Origin: Clostridia bacterium
Lineage (GTDB): Bacteria; Bacillota; Clostridia; Oscillospirales; Acutalibacteraceae
Assembly: GCA_017615405.1 (NCBI GenBank)
Contig: JAGAAE010000007.1
Coordinates: 1-16,597 of the forward strand
DNA: 16,597 nucleotides
Reading direction: 5' to 3'
Shown here: positions 7,893-13,715 of the stretch, piece by piece
Layout: every line of letters begins with the position of its first letter
Numbering within the stretch: the stretch's first letter is position 1
Notes under the pieces: model-generated
What the model was told of the DNA's origin: nothing
The model's database searches: none
The model's input: only the letters and a program-made list of their open reading frames with translations
Program-made: the position numbers and the translations under genes

Positions 7893-8732
7893 ATGCTGTA
7901 TTTATACTTTTTTCTGTCGGTTGCGATCCTGTTTGTGACCGACCGGCTTTCTCCCGTGTTTTCAAGCCCTCACGGGTGGTGGCTGACGCCTGTCATTCTG
8001 ATAGGATTAATGCTTGGTTTTATTATTATTCATCTGCTCATACTCGTTATATCGATCGCCGTCGTCGACCTTGACAAGGACAGTGAAAAGGGCAACGGAT
8101 ATTACCGAAAACTTGTAAACTGTTCCCTGCCGCTTCTTTTTAAGATCTGTCGCGTTAAGGTTCACGTTACGGGAGAGGAAATAATACCCGAGAATGAACG
8201 TATCCTGCTCGTCAGCAACCATATCAACGACATAGACCCGGCTATATTCATAGAGGAGTTTCCCGGGCTTGAACTCGGATTTATAGCCAAGAAAGAGATC
8301 TATACCGAGTTGCGTTTCGTCGCCAAAATGATGAAAAAACTCTACTGTATCCCGATCGACCGCGAAAACAACCGCGAAGCTATTAAGGCAATTATTAAAG
8401 CGGTAGATTACATAAAAAACGACAAGGCGAGCATCGGAATTTTTCCCGAAGGATATACGAGTCTCGACGGTGAACTTCATGACTTTCGCAACGGCGCTTT
8501 TAAGATCGCGACCAAGGCTAAGGTACCCATCGTCGTCTGTACCATCGTAGGTTCGGATAAATGTTTTGCCAACCTCATAAAGAGAAGGACCGACGTTTAC
8601 GTTGACGTCGTCAAGGTCCTTTCGTCAGACGAGGTTTCCTCAATGCATACCGATGCGATAGGCGAAATAGTACATAAGGCAATGGAAGAAAGCCTTAAAA
8701 ACCGAAAAGAAGAAATCAAGAAAAATATATAA
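7893..8732 (+). CDS. plsC: 1-acyl-sn-glycerol-3-phosphate acyltransferase-like protein (PlsC family)
   Basis: This 279-residue membrane-bound acyltransferase probably acylates lysophosphatidic acid to phosphatidic acid in phospholipid synthesis. Two hydrophobic helices (about 1-20 and 30-58) precede the catalytic domain. Motif I NHx4D is N109-H110 and D115 in SNHINDIDPAIF. Motif II-type IPIDREN is at 153-159, and motif III FPEGYTS at 184-190 replaces the common FPEGTRS. The two N-terminal helices and the divergent motif III leave room for another acyl acceptor. The ribosome site is GAGAGG at 7880-7885. It is the last gene of the LCP unit and is followed by the hairpin-rich region. Confidence 0.82.
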   Translation: MLYLYFFLSVAILFVTDRLSPVFSSPHGWWLTPVILIGLMLGFIIIHLLILVISIAVVDLDKDSEKGNGYYRKLVNCSLPLLFKICRVKVHVTGEEIIPENERILLVSNHINDIDPAIFIEEFPGLELGFIAKKEIYTELRFVAKMMKKLYCIPIDRENNREAIKAIIKAVDYIKNDKASIGIFPEGYTSLDGELHDFRNGAFKIATKAKVPIVVCTIVGSDKCFANLIKRRTDVYVDVVKVLSSDEVSSMHTDAIGEIVHKAMEESLKNRKEEIKKNI

Positions 8733-8739
8733 ACCGAGA

Positions 8740-8761
8740 AAACGATGCTTCGGCATCGTTT
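8740..8761. repeat. UUCG-loop hairpin repeat, copy 1
   Basis: AAACGATGC, TTCG, GCATCGTTT: a 9-pair palindrome with a cUUCGg tetraloop, starting seven bases after the plsC stop. The identical 22-base sequence recurs at 9004-9025. Here it is not followed by a T-run (the next bases are GAGAGT), so it would be a poor intrinsic terminator by itself. Confidence 0.85.
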
Positions 8762-8788
8762 GAGAGTGTCGAAAACGTCGACACTCTC
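8762..8788. other. Perfect 11-pair stem-loop after the first repeat
   Basis: The arm GAGAGTGTCGA (8762-8772) pairs exactly with TCGACACTCTC (8778-8788) around a five-base loop. It abuts the first UUCG hairpin with no spacing, and the two could stack coaxially in RNA. No T-run follows, so it is not an ordinary terminator. It might also serve as a protein-binding palindrome at the DNA level. Confidence 0.65.
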
Positions 8789-9003
8789 TTGGCGGAAATG
8801 CCGTTCGCCAAAAATCAAGAGATTTTCGGACTGCACTCTACTCCCGCCAATACCACCCACGCACTCTTGAAAACCGCTTTAAAAAGGCGGTTTTCGCTTA
8901 CAAGGTGTTTTTCCGCCGCACATGTCGCCGGAAAAACAAATCGACGCCGTTGGGCGCGCCCTTTCCGGCGTCGGAGTTTGCAATACTGTTTATCAACAGA
9001 CTG

Positions 9004-9028
9004 AAACGATGCTTCGGCATCGTTTTTT
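9004..9028 (+). terminator. Intrinsic terminator, UUCG hairpin repeat copy 2
   Basis: The same 22-base palindrome as at 8740-8761 (arms 9004-9012 and 9017-9025, loop TTCG) is followed here by a T-run through 9028. This is a convincing rho-independent terminator for the plsC transcript or any RNA made from the hairpin region. The abrB promoter begins two bases later. Confidence 0.85.
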
Positions 9029-9029
9029 A

Positions 9030-9058
9030 TTGACTTTTCGATTTGATAGATGTATAAT
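9030..9058 (+). promoter_or_regulatory. Sigma-A promoter for the AbrB/ABC operon
   Basis: TTGACT (9030-9035) and TATAAT (9053-9058) are separated by an ideal 17 bases, the best promoter in the window. Transcription would begin near 9065 and give a leader of roughly 38 bases with AAGGAGGAG at 9089-9097. No clear inverted repeat is seen in the leader, so autoregulation by the AbrB-like product is only a guess. Confidence 0.85.
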
Positions 9059-9102
9059 TTGTATGAAAAGTATAACCAATCACACAAAAAGGAGGAGTTT
9101 GA

Positions 9103-9303
9103 TTGAAAGATAAGTTCGTCGGTATCGCAAGGGTGGGCGAAAAAGGGCAGATCGTTATTCCGAAGGAAGCAAGGGAAATGTTCGACATAAGACCCGGAGA
9201 TTCGGTCATCGTGCTATGCGACAAAGAAAAAGGGATCGCGCTTATAAAGGCAGACGCGATCGAAAGCTTGACCGAAAGGGTGTTCCCGAGTGGAGAAAAA
9301 TGA
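9103..9303 (+). CDS. SpoVT/AbrB-family DNA-binding regulator
   Basis: This 66-residue protein has the swapped-hairpin AbrB/SpoVT fold: GIARVGEKGQIVIPKEARE (residues 6-24) followed by MFDIRPGDSVIVLCD and GIALIKAD. Such proteins bind DNA as dimers or tetramers. It lacks the C-terminal multimerisation or ligand domain of AbrB and SpoVT, leaving about 17 extra residues. The start is TTG with a very strong ribosome site (AAGGAGGAG, 9089-9097). Its stop lies one base before the ABC ATPase ATG. The tight link to an ABC-2 exporter suggests it controls that exporter. An antitoxin of the MazE type is the alternative, but no toxin gene adjoins it. Confidence 0.88.
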   Translation: MKDKFVGIARVGEKGQIVIPKEAREMFDIRPGDSVIVLCDKEKGIALIKADAIESLTERVFPSGEK

Positions 9304-9304
9304 T

Positions 9305-10027
9305 ATGTTGGCTATAAGAACAAATAAACTCATCAAAAAATTTAAGGATAAAACCGCCGTAAACGGGATAGATCTCAGTATCGAAAAGGGCGAACTGTTT
9401 GCGCTTTTGGGGGTCAACGGCGCCGGAAAGACCACTACCATAAAGATGTTGTCGGGTCTTATTATGCCGACCTCAGGCGAGATCGTCATAAACGGAATGG
9501 ATATGAAAAAAGACGTCTTTAAAATAAAGGAGATCATAAACGTTTCGCCGCAGGAGACCGCCATCGCCCCGAATCTGACCGTTAAGGAAAATCTCGAATT
9601 TATGGCGGGCGTTTATCAGATAAAGGACAAAGAAAAAAAGATAAACGAACTCGTTAGTCAATTCAAGCTTGACGAGGTGCTTAAAAAGAGGGCAAAAACG
9701 CTCTCGGGCGGCTGGCAGAGGAAGGTTTCGATCGCAATAGGGCTTATCAACGACCCCGAAATTCTGTTTTTGGATGAGCCGACGCTCGGGCTTGACGTTA
9801 TTGCAAGAAAAGAGCTGTGGAAGGTAATAACGGAACTCAAAGGCAAAAAGACCGTGATACTTACCACACATTATATGGAAGAGGCGGAAAGCCTTTCGGA
9901 CAGGATAGGCATAATGGCAAACGGCGACCTTGTTGACGTAGGGACCGCCGCCGAACTTATCGAAAAGACCGGGGCTAAGACCTTTGAAGACGCATTCGTT
10001 ACGATAGCGACCGGAGGTGAACTGTGA
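9305..10027 (+). CDS. ABC transporter ATP-binding protein (ABC-2 exporter)
   Basis: This 240-residue nucleotide-binding subunit energises export through the membrane protein encoded next. Walker A is G36-VNGAGKT-43, the Q-loop is VSPQETAI, the signature is L133-SGGWQRK, Walker B is I153-LFLDEPTLGLD, and the switch histidine is in LTTHYMEEAE. The signature has GGW instead of the usual GGQ/GGM. A GTG at 9290 would extend the protein by five residues but overlaps the GGAGA ribosome site at 9292-9296, so ATG 9305 is preferred. The sequence class (MLSGLIMPTSGEIVING, then TTHYMEEAE) fits drug, bacteriocin or lipid exporters. The substrate cannot be inferred. Confidence 0.93.
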   Translation: MLAIRTNKLIKKFKDKTAVNGIDLSIEKGELFALLGVNGAGKTTTIKMLSGLIMPTSGEIVINGMDMKKDVFKIKEIINVSPQETAIAPNLTVKENLEFMAGVYQIKDKEKKINELVSQFKLDEVLKKRAKTLSGGWQRKVSIAIGLINDPEILFLDEPTLGLDVIARKELWKVITELKGKKTVILTTHYMEEAESLSDRIGIMANGDLVDVGTAAELIEKTGAKTFEDAFVTIATGGEL

Positions 10028-10758
10028 TGCGGACGTTGAATTTTGCCAAAAGAAATTTCAAAGAGCTTATAAGAGACCCGCTGAGTCTGGTCTTCGAGAT
10101 CGCATTGCCGCTTTTCCTGCTTTTTATTTTTCAGCAATTCGATATACCGGCGGAAAACTATAAACTCGAAAACTTCACACCGTCTATTATACTGTTCGGT
10201 TTTTCGTTTATAACGTTATTCACGGCGACGCTTATCGCCAAGGACAGGACGTCGTCGTTTTTAATAAGGCTCGGAACGTCGCCGATGAAACCGCGTGATT
10301 ATATTATCGGATATATTTGCTCGCTGCTGCCGATAGTCCTCGTTCAAAGTCTTCTGTTTTTCCTGACGGCGGTCATTATGGGATTAACGCTCACCGTCAG
10401 CATTATCCCGACTATACTGGCGTCTATGGTGATATCGGTGTTTTTCATATCGCTCGGTATTCTTATCGGAAGTTTAGTCAGTGAAAAGGGAACGGGCGGT
10501 TTAGGCAGTATCGTCGTCCAGCTCGTATGCTTTACAAGCGGTATGTATTTCCCGAAGGATTCGGTCGGCGGTGTCTTTGAAATAATATGTAAGATCCTGC
10601 CTTTCGAGGCTTGTCTTAACATTTTACAATCGGTGTTAAACAACGATTTTTCCAATCTTACCGTTGCGAATATCGTTGTGTTCGCGGTCTATTTTGTCGG
10701 GGTTATCCTTTTGTCGATAATCGTATTCAGGAAAAGAATGATAAGCGACAACAAATAG
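10027..10758 (+). CDS. ABC-2 type transporter permease
   Basis: This 243-residue membrane protein has about six hydrophobic helices and the soluble segment GTSPMKPRDYIIGY after helix two, typical of ABC-2 (DrrB/NatB-like) permeases. It forms the transmembrane part of the exporter with the upstream ATPase. A GTG at 10024 is possible, but GGAGGTGA at 10014-10021 is better spaced for ATG 10027, which overlaps the ATPase stop (TGATG). Positively charged residues (KRNFKELIRDP) sit before helix one, as expected for a cytoplasmic N-terminus. A long perfect stem-loop follows 26 bases after the stop. Confidence 0.9.
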   Translation: MRTLNFAKRNFKELIRDPLSLVFEIALPLFLLFIFQQFDIPAENYKLENFTPSIILFGFSFITLFTATLIAKDRTSSFLIRLGTSPMKPRDYIIGYICSLLPIVLVQSLLFFLTAVIMGLTLTVSIIPTILASMVISVFFISLGILIGSLVSEKGTGGLGSIVVQLVCFTSGMYFPKDSVGGVFEIICKILPFEACLNILQSVLNNDFSNLTVANIVVFAVYFVGVILLSIIVFRKRMISDNK

Positions 10759-10784
10759 TTAAAAACAGAACCGCTGATATAATG

Positions 10785-10819
10785 CAGAAAATCGCAGCCT
10801 TATCGACTGCGATTTTCTG
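10785..10819. terminator. 13-pair hairpin between convergent genes
   Basis: CAGAAAATCGCAG (10785-10797) pairs perfectly with CTGCGATTTTCTG (10807-10819) around a nine-base loop. It lies between the ends of the ABC permease (+) and the ParB-like gene (-). There is no T-run just outside either arm, so it is an atypical terminator; pausing or protection of both 3' ends is equally possible. Confidence 0.5.
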
Positions 10820-10884
10820 TGTATGGGGATGAATATGGTTGCGGCGGCGAAGGGGAACACCGCCGTATATAAAACCGACAGCCC

Positions 10885-11748
10885 TCAGGGGACAAAAGAG
10901 CAAATCGGGTTTATCTGTTTTTGGGCGCCGGTGCGGGCGGTCGGCTTTGGTTTGGGTATTTTTATCGTGTATTCGATGCAGTCTTCCTTCTCGACCACGT
11001 CTGAATATGCCGAAATTCCCGAATTATTAAGGGTCTTTATCAACTTTGAAAGACTGTTTGAAAATATTCTGACGTCGCAGGCGACGCTTTTTCTGCCCGT
11101 AAACGGCTCCTCGTTGCTCGATTTCGGCATAGACATCGGCAGGATAAAGCTTTGAAGGGTCTCTTTCGCTTTTTCGGGGGTCAAGGACAAAGAGACGATC
11201 TTTTCGATGAAATCAAGCTGTTTTTCCTCAGGGACCATCGAAACGATAACGGCATATTTTTCGTCAAGCCCCGCCGAAACGAGCTTTTTTCTGACCTGAT
11301 CGCCGAGCGACAGAAGATTTATTCTGTTAAGAAGCGAGGAGATCGACATCCCCGTTTTTTCGGCTATTGTTTCGTAGTCAACGCCGAAGCGGTTGGAGAT
11401 CCTTTTAAAAAGCTCCGCCTGCTCAAAATAATCGGGCGAGATCCGGTTCAGATTTTCCGAAATCGAGATAAGCGAGGCTGACAGATCGTCGGCGTTTATC
11501 AGAATACACGGAACGCGCCTAAGTCCGACCGTAATTGCGGCCTTGAGACGTCGGTTGCCCGAAACGACCTCAAATCTTTTTAAGGAATTTTTCCTTATTA
11601 TTAACGGCTCTATTATTCCGTTGGCAACGATGCTGTCGGCAAGGGGCTTTATCGAAAGGACGTCGGAGGGAGAGTTTATGGGGAACATAGGTGTCATGAT
11701 TTTTTCGGGTCTTAGAAACAACAATCGTTTGTCGTAAAAGTTTGACAC
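10885..11748 (-). CDS. parB: ParB/Spo0J/Noc-family chromosome-organising protein
   Basis: From the chosen GTG the protein has 287 residues. The N-terminal ParB domain (about 14-110) has the ADSIVANGIIEPLIIR segment, the motif-II equivalent G64-NRRLKA and ENLNR (98-102). A helix-turn-helix follows (about 124-145, DYETIAEKTGMSISSLLNRI). ParB and Noc proteins form CTP-dependent clamps on parS or NBS sites. Here the usual GERR is GNRR, replacing the glutamate linked to CTP hydrolysis. A TTG at 11799 would add 17 residues, but GTG 11748 has AAGGGAAGG just upstream. Following RsmG suggests Noc, whose gene adjoins rsmG in Firmicutes. No ParA gene is seen. The product could be a specialised transcriptional relative. 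Confidence 0.85.
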   Translation of the reverse strand: MSNFYDKRLLFLRPEKIMTPMFPINSPSDVLSIKPLADSIVANGIIEPLIIRKNSLKRFEVVSGNRRLKAAITVGLRRVPCILINADDLSASLISISENLNRISPDYFEQAELFKRISNRFGVDYETIAEKTGMSISSLLNRINLLSLGDQVRKKLVSAGLDEKYAVIVSMVPEEKQLDFIEKIVSLSLTPEKAKETLQSFILPMSMPKSSNEEPFTGRKSVACDVRIFSNSLSKLIKTLNNSGISAYSDVVEKEDCIEYTIKIPKPKPTARTGAQKQINPICSFVP

Positions 11749-11779
11749 CTTGATCGCCTTCCCTTGACTTTCTGGTATA

Positions 11780-11808
11780 ATTATCGCAGACAAAAACAAA
11801 AAAGTAAA
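11780..11808 (-). promoter_or_regulatory. Candidate promoter for the ParB-like gene
   Basis: On the minus strand TTTACT (11808-11803) and GATAAT (11785-11780) are 17 bases apart, matching four and five of six consensus bases. Transcription would begin near 11773 and give a short leader to GTG 11748. It sits between the mnmA-rsmG terminator and the ParB start, which implies separate transcription despite the gene adjacency. Confidence 0.45.
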
Positions 11809-11843
11809 GCAAAACAGGTCGACAAAAATCGTTCAAAAAAAAT

Positions 11844-11872
11844 AAAAAACGCCTTTTTAGAGGGCGTTTTTT
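11844..11872 (-). terminator. Intrinsic terminator overlapping the rsmG stop
   Basis: On the minus strand AAAAAACGCC (11872-11863) pairs with GGCGTTTTTT (11853-11844) around a nine-base loop, followed by a run of T (about 11842-11835). The stop codon TAA (11859-11857) lies in the loop, so the upstream arm encodes the last residues of the protein. Confidence 0.85.
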
Positions 11873-13641
11873 GCTATTTTCGCGGCGTTTCGCGGGTATT
11901 TTGTCGGAGTTTGCGATATCTTTTTTGAAATAATGAAGGTTCTTTGTTCTTCTCCGGTAAGTGTTTCGCATATTATTTCGGGTTTTTCACATCCGAGGAT
12001 CTTTATGGCGTTTTGCGCTTCGCTCGCTTCACGTTCGCCGGATGAACCCTTCATTGCTACGAAAAGCCCGCCTGTTTTTACGAACGGAATGCAGTATTCC
12101 GAAAGAACGGGAAGTGCGGCGACCGCCCTCGCGCAGGCGATATCGTATTTCTCCCGGTGTTCGGGGTCCCTGCCGCCGTCCTCGGCCCTTGAATGTACGG
12201 TGTTTGCCGTCAGACCGAGCTCGGTCAAGACCTCGTTTAAAAAGTTGATTCGTTTGTTAAGACTGTCAAGCAGGGTCAGGTTTATATCGGGTCGGGCGAT
12301 TTTAAGAACAAGCCCCGGGAATCCCGCTCCCGTGCCGACGTCTATTATCGCGGCGCCTTGTTTGACCTTTACGTTTTTAAAAAACAACAGGCAATCGTAA
12401 AAATGCTTATATAAAACCTCTTTCGGCTCGGTTATTGCTGTTAGATTTATCTTTTCGTTCCATTCTAAAAGAAGGTTTCCGTAAAGGTTTAACCGGTCAA
12501 GCGCCGCATTGTCAAGGCTTAATCCGAAACCATCGCATAACGGCAGGATCTCTTTAACGTTAAAATCTATCATATCAGTATCCTTTTTGATTATTCCGCC
12601 TCCGACGACGATATCGCCGTCGTAAAACACCGCCGACTGCCCGGGTGCCGGCGCCCTTTGAGGCGTATCGAATTCGACGAGCACCTCATCGTTTGATAAC
12701 GGATGAAGAACAGCGGGCTGTTCTTTATGGCGATAGCGAAGCTTTGCAAAGATCCGGATATCGCCCGAAAGGTTGTCAAACGGGATAAAGTTAACGTTTT
12801 TAACGACAATGTTTTTATAGAAAAGATTTTCCTCGTCGCCTAAAACGACGGTGTTGGTCTTTGCGTCCTTGCTTAAAACGAACTGCGGTTTTCCGAGCGC
12901 GATCCCGAGCCCTTTCCTCTGCCCTATCGTGTAGTGAAGCTGACCTTTATGTTTGCCGAGAACAGTGCCGTTTATATCGAGATAGTCGCCCGCTTTCGGG
13001 CAGATCCCAGCGGATCTTTCGATAAATCCGGCGTAATCGCCGTCGGGGACAAAGCAGATATCCTGGCTGTCCTTTTTCCGTGCGTTTAAAAAACCGTTTT
13101 CCTCGGCAATTTGCCGAACCTCTTTTTTGCTGAGTCCTCCGAGGGGGAAAAGGGTGTGCTCAAGCTCGGCGGGTGTCATCTGATAAAGAACGTAACTCTG
13201 ATCCTTCGTTTCGTCAAGACCTTTCTTTAAAAGATAACGGTCGCCGGATTTTTCTATTACGGCATAATGTCCGGTCGCTATATGATCGCATCCTAAAACT
13301 TTTGCTCTCTCATAAAGTCTGCCGAATTTCATATATTTGTTACAGTCGATGCAGGGGTTGGGCGTTTCGCCCGAAAGATAACTCTTTATAAAGCGGTCGA
13401 TAACCTCTTTTTTGAACTCCTCGCGGTAGTTGAAAACGTAGTAGGGAATACCGAGCCGACAGGCGACACTCTTTGCGTCCTCGACGTCCGAAAGCGAGCA
13501 ACAGGTCTTTTCGGCGGTTTCGCCGATATCGCCGTTGTCATAAAGTTTCATTGTGCAGCCGATACATTCGTTATCCCTGCTGAGCAGATACGCGGCTACC
13601 GAGGAATCGACCCCTCCGCTCATTGCAAGCGCAATTTTCAT
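11857..13641 (-). CDS. mnmA-rsmG: MnmA-RsmG fused frame: tRNA 2-thiouridylase plus 16S rRNA G527 methyltransferase
   Basis: One uninterrupted 594-codon frame encodes two complete enzymes. Residues 1-356 are MnmA, which makes 2-thiouridine at tRNA wobble U34: PP-loop SGGVDSS (8-14), catalytic cysteines C100 (NPCIDCNK) and C196 (SQDICF), and a C-terminal end at VVGGGII. Residues 357-594 are RsmG (GidB), which makes m7G527 in 16S rRNA: LLEWNEKINLTAIT, HFYD, and the SAM loop VGTGAGFPG at 435-443. Both parts have normal lengths. The start ATG 13641 is served by AAAGGTGG at 13654-13647; a GTG at 13650 overlaps that site. An in-frame ATG (12573-12571) after AAAAAGGA could start RsmG alone. An extra A in the A5 run would put TGA just before it, so a lost stop, a sequence error or recoding must be considered. 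Confidence 0.85.
   Translation of the reverse strand: MKIALAMSGGVDSSVAAYLLSRDNECIGCTMKLYDNGDIGETAEKTCCSLSDVEDAKSVACRLGIPYYVFNYREEFKKEVIDRFIKSYLSGETPNPCIDCNKYMKFGRLYERAKVLGCDHIATGHYAVIEKSGDRYLLKKGLDETKDQSYVLYQMTPAELEHTLFPLGGLSKKEVRQIAEENGFLNARKKDSQDICFVPDGDYAGFIERSAGICPKAGDYLDINGTVLGKHKGQLHYTIGQRKGLGIALGKPQFVLSKDAKTNTVVLGDEENLFYKNIVVKNVNFIPFDNLSGDIRIFAKLRYRHKEQPAVLHPLSNDEVLVEFDTPQRAPAPGQSAVFYDGDIVVGGGIIKKDTDMIDFNVKEILPLCDGFGLSLDNAALDRLNLYGNLLLEWNEKINLTAITEPKEVLYKHFYDCLLFFKNVKVKQGAAIIDVGTGAGFPGLVLKIARPDINLTLLDSLNKRINFLNEVLTELGLTANTVHSRAEDGGRDPEHREKYDIACARAVAALPVLSEYCIPFVKTGGLFVAMKGSSGEREASEAQNAIKILGCEKPEIICETLTGEEQRTFIISKKISQTPTKYPRNAAKIAKNAL
12571..12603 (-). promoter_or_regulatory. MnmA-RsmG junction: internal ribosome site and possible slippery sequence
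   Basis: On the minus strand the order is GGAGG (12603-12599), ten bases, AAAAAGGA (12588-12581), seven bases, ATG (12573-12571). AAAAAGGA with that ATG is a normal start signal for RsmG. In the MnmA frame the run reads C AAA AAG; slipping back one base leads at once to TGA (12577-12575). GGAGG is also part of the codons for the conserved MnmA glycines, so it may be incidental. Confidence 0.5.
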
Positions 13642-13669
13642 AAGATCCACCTTTTTTTAATATAATGTA

Positions 13670-13698
13670 ATTATAGCATATTTTAACGGGATAAACAA
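13670..13698 (-). promoter_or_regulatory. Promoter for mnmA-rsmG
   Basis: On the minus strand TTGTTT (13698-13693) and TATAAT (13675-13670) are 17 bases apart, with TG one base before the -10 box (extended -10, TGCTATAAT). The leader to ATG 13641 would be about 20 bases. A second AT-rich stretch on the plus strand (TATAAT at 13661-13666) may belong to the divergent gene, but I found no matching -35 box for it. Confidence 0.65.
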
Positions 13699-13715
13699 CC
13701 TGAAAGGAATTTTTT

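Larger units (their letters stand above)
8733..9003. other. Hairpin-packed non-coding intergenic element
   Basis: No credible gene lies here, although short frames exist on both strands. Instead there is a chain of stem-loops: arms 8741-8748/8753-8760 (UUCG loop); 8762-8772/8778-8788 (11 perfect pairs, GAGAGTGTCGA); 8789-8794/8806-8811 (TTGGCG/CGCCAA) competing with 8811-8816/8821-8826; 8869-8877/8887-8895 (GAAAACCGC); 8907-8915/8929-8937 (GTTTTTCCG); 8942-8949/8966-8973 (CGACGCCG) enclosing the palindrome GGGCGCGCCC at 8952-8961; and 8986-8990/8995-8999. The segment 8827-8868 is relatively unstructured and C-rich. It could be a structured 3' UTR, a small RNA, or a dispersed intergenic repeat. 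I see no good internal promoter. Confidence 0.6.

Noticed and set aside
8762..9003. Transposon-derived MITE with target duplication
   Set aside because: The 22-base flanking repeats suggested it, but the interior ends show no matching terminal inverted repeats, and the flanks are themselves a terminator palindrome, so I kept it only as one possibility in the findings.
8789..9004. Plus-strand 71-codon frame in the hairpin region
   Set aside because: It starts without a ribosome site, runs through every stem-loop, is rich in Arg/Ala/Cys without a recognisable fold, and ends at the terminator. It could be annotated as a hypothetical protein in databases, but the structure of the DNA explains the region better.
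8815..9087. Minus-strand 90-codon frame opposite the abrB promoter
   Set aside because: It spans the terminator and promoter on the other strand, has no ribosome site I can support, and shows no domain.
10823..11155. Plus-strand 110-codon frame opposite the ParB-like gene
   Set aside because: It is antisense to a clear ParB-family gene and shows no domain or ribosome site.
13648..13650. GTG as start of MnmA
   Set aside because: It overlaps the AAAGGTGG ribosome site; ATG at 13641-13639 is correctly spaced and gives the usual MKIALAMSGGVDSS N-terminus.
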